From: Pelagibacteraceae bacterium AG-365-D07
GTDB taxonomy: Bacteria; Pseudomonadota; Alphaproteobacteria; Pelagibacterales; Pelagibacteraceae
Assembly: GCA_003280005.1 (NCBI GenBank)
Contig: QCGH01000003.1
Location: 20,249-84,248 of the forward strand
Length of the DNA: 64,000 nt
Direction of reading: 5' to 3'
Position numbers and translations under genes: made by a program. This document shows, in pieces, positions 62,877 through 64,000 of this stretch. Position 1 is the first letter of the stretch. Every line of letters begins with the position of its first letter. A model generated the notes under the pieces. The model saw nothing but the letters and a program-made list of their open reading frames with translations. It was not told the origin of the DNA and made no database searches.

Positions 62877-63536
62877 ATGAAAAAAATACAAGTGTCACCA
62901 TCAATTTTGTCTGCGGATTTTAGTAAGTTAGGTGATGACATAAAAAGATTAGAGCAAAGTGGCGCTGATATGATACACGTCGATGTTATGGATGGACATT
63001 TTGTTCCAAATCTTACAATTGGACCACCAGTTATAAAAAGTTTAAGAAAATATACAAAATTACCATTTGATGTTCATCTGATGATAGACCCAGTTCACAA
63101 ATATATTAAAGATTACAGTGATGCTGGTGCTGACATAATTACATTTCATCCAGAGGCAACAAAAAATATTTTAGAAACAATTAATCATATTAAAACATTT
63201 AACAAAAAAGTTGGGATTTCTCTTAATCCTGATACTGAAATAAAAACTATTGAACAACAATTGAATAGTGTTGATTTAATTTTAATTATGAGCGTCTACC
63301 CTGGGTTTGGTGGTCAAAAATTTATTAATAGGGTAATTCAAAAAATTAGAGATTTAGATAAAATTAGAAATCAAAAAAAATTAAATTTTAAAATTGAAAT
63401 TGATGGCGGTATAAATTTTGAGACCTCGAAAATCGCTATAGAAGCTGGAGTAGATATTTTAGTATCTGGCACAACTGTTTTTAAAGAAAATAATGGAGAT
63501 TTAGAAAAAAATATAAAAATTTTAAAACAATTCTAA
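62877..63536 (+). CDS. rpe: Ribulose-phosphate 3-epimerase
   Basis: ORF 219 aa; SPSILSADFSKLGDDI, HVDVMDGHFVPNLTIGP, MSVYPGFGGQKFI, EIDGGIN. Confidence 0.97.
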   Translation: MKKIQVSPSILSADFSKLGDDIKRLEQSGADMIHVDVMDGHFVPNLTIGPPVIKSLRKYTKLPFDVHLMIDPVHKYIKDYSDAGADIITFHPEATKNILETINHIKTFNKKVGISLNPDTEIKTIEQQLNSVDLILIMSVYPGFGGQKFINRVIQKIRDLDKIRNQKKLNFKIEIDGGINFETSKIAIEAGVDILVSGTTVFKENNGDLEKNIKILKQF

Positions 63537-64000
63537 ATGTTTATTAAAAGCATTTTTTTAAACTTTGGTTACATCTTTTTTCATATATATCAGCAAATTA
63601 AAAAAATTTATTTAAACTCACCTATTTACAATAAAAGAATATCAAAGATTGATGATAAAATAATTTCATATAAACCTAGTCAAAATATTCTTGACTGTCT
63701 AATAAAATTTGACAAAAAAAAAATTAATATAGAGGACTATTCATTAAATTCGGTTTGGAAAAATGCGAATAATTTGCATATTAAAAATTTTGAAAAACTT
63801 CATAGTTTTTTTTGGCTTTTCACATTGGATTTAAGATCCTCACAAAAAGTTACCCAGAATGTAATTTATAATTGGATTGAAGAAAATAATAAATACAAGC
63901 AAAAGATATGGGATTTAGATGTTCTATCAAAAAGAATTATTGCCTGGATATCAAACTCTAAATTAACTTATGAGAACTCAGATGAAAATTACAGATTATA
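63537..64000 (+). CDS. Probable heparinase II/III-family protein, 3' truncated by window
   Basis: Hand translation MFIKSIFLNFGYIFFHIYQQIKKIYL...SVWKNANNLHIKNFEKLHSFFWLFTLDLRS...IYNWIEENNKYKQKIWDLDVLSKRIIAWISN, resembling the protein commonly encoded after rpe in alphaproteobacteria. Confidence 0.65.
   Translation, partial: MFIKSIFLNFGYIFFHIYQQIKKIYLNSPIYNKRISKIDDKIISYKPSQNILDCLIKFDKKKINIEDYSLNSVWKNANNLHIKNFEKLHSFFWLFTLDLRSSQKVTQNVIYNWIEENNKYKQKIWDLDVLSKRIIAWISNSKLTYENSDENYRL

Overview
AT-rich, very compact alphaproteobacterial window. Gene content, order and protein sequences match the SAR11/Pelagibacter type (basis: my recognition of the families, e.g. DmdA; no search was run). The first ~22.4 kb is an uninterrupted minus-strand run of 20 genes: ffh-rpsP-trmD-rplS-leuCDB-dmdC-dmdB-dmdA-asd-sdhCDAB-mmsA-mdh-sucC-sucD-sucA (sucA cut by the left edge). 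Then come dapF-ftsY (+), an amidase/TRAP transporter/2-hydroxyacid oxidation cluster with tandem FMN dehydrogenases, a ccmCDEFGH cytochrome c maturation operon with a PagL-like gene, argG, a photolyase neighbourhood (domain-permuted photolyase, DUF2256, FeS-type photolyase), folD, hemCD, tsaD, acs with a Lys-rich N-terminus, a DUF4212/SSS symporter pair with an EF-hand-like loop, rpe, and a truncated heparinase-like ORF at the right edge. No rRNA, tRNA, CRISPR or mobile element was recognised. The most interesting item is the ffh 5' leader on the minus strand (about 22427-22523). It folds by hand into a four-way junction with almost no linkers, a GNRA and a UUCG loop, and a possible 5-bp pseudoknot next to the ffh start; I do not recognise it as a known family. 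A second leader, between hspQ and ccmC, forms a 17-bp hairpin that is fully paired only when read on the minus strand.
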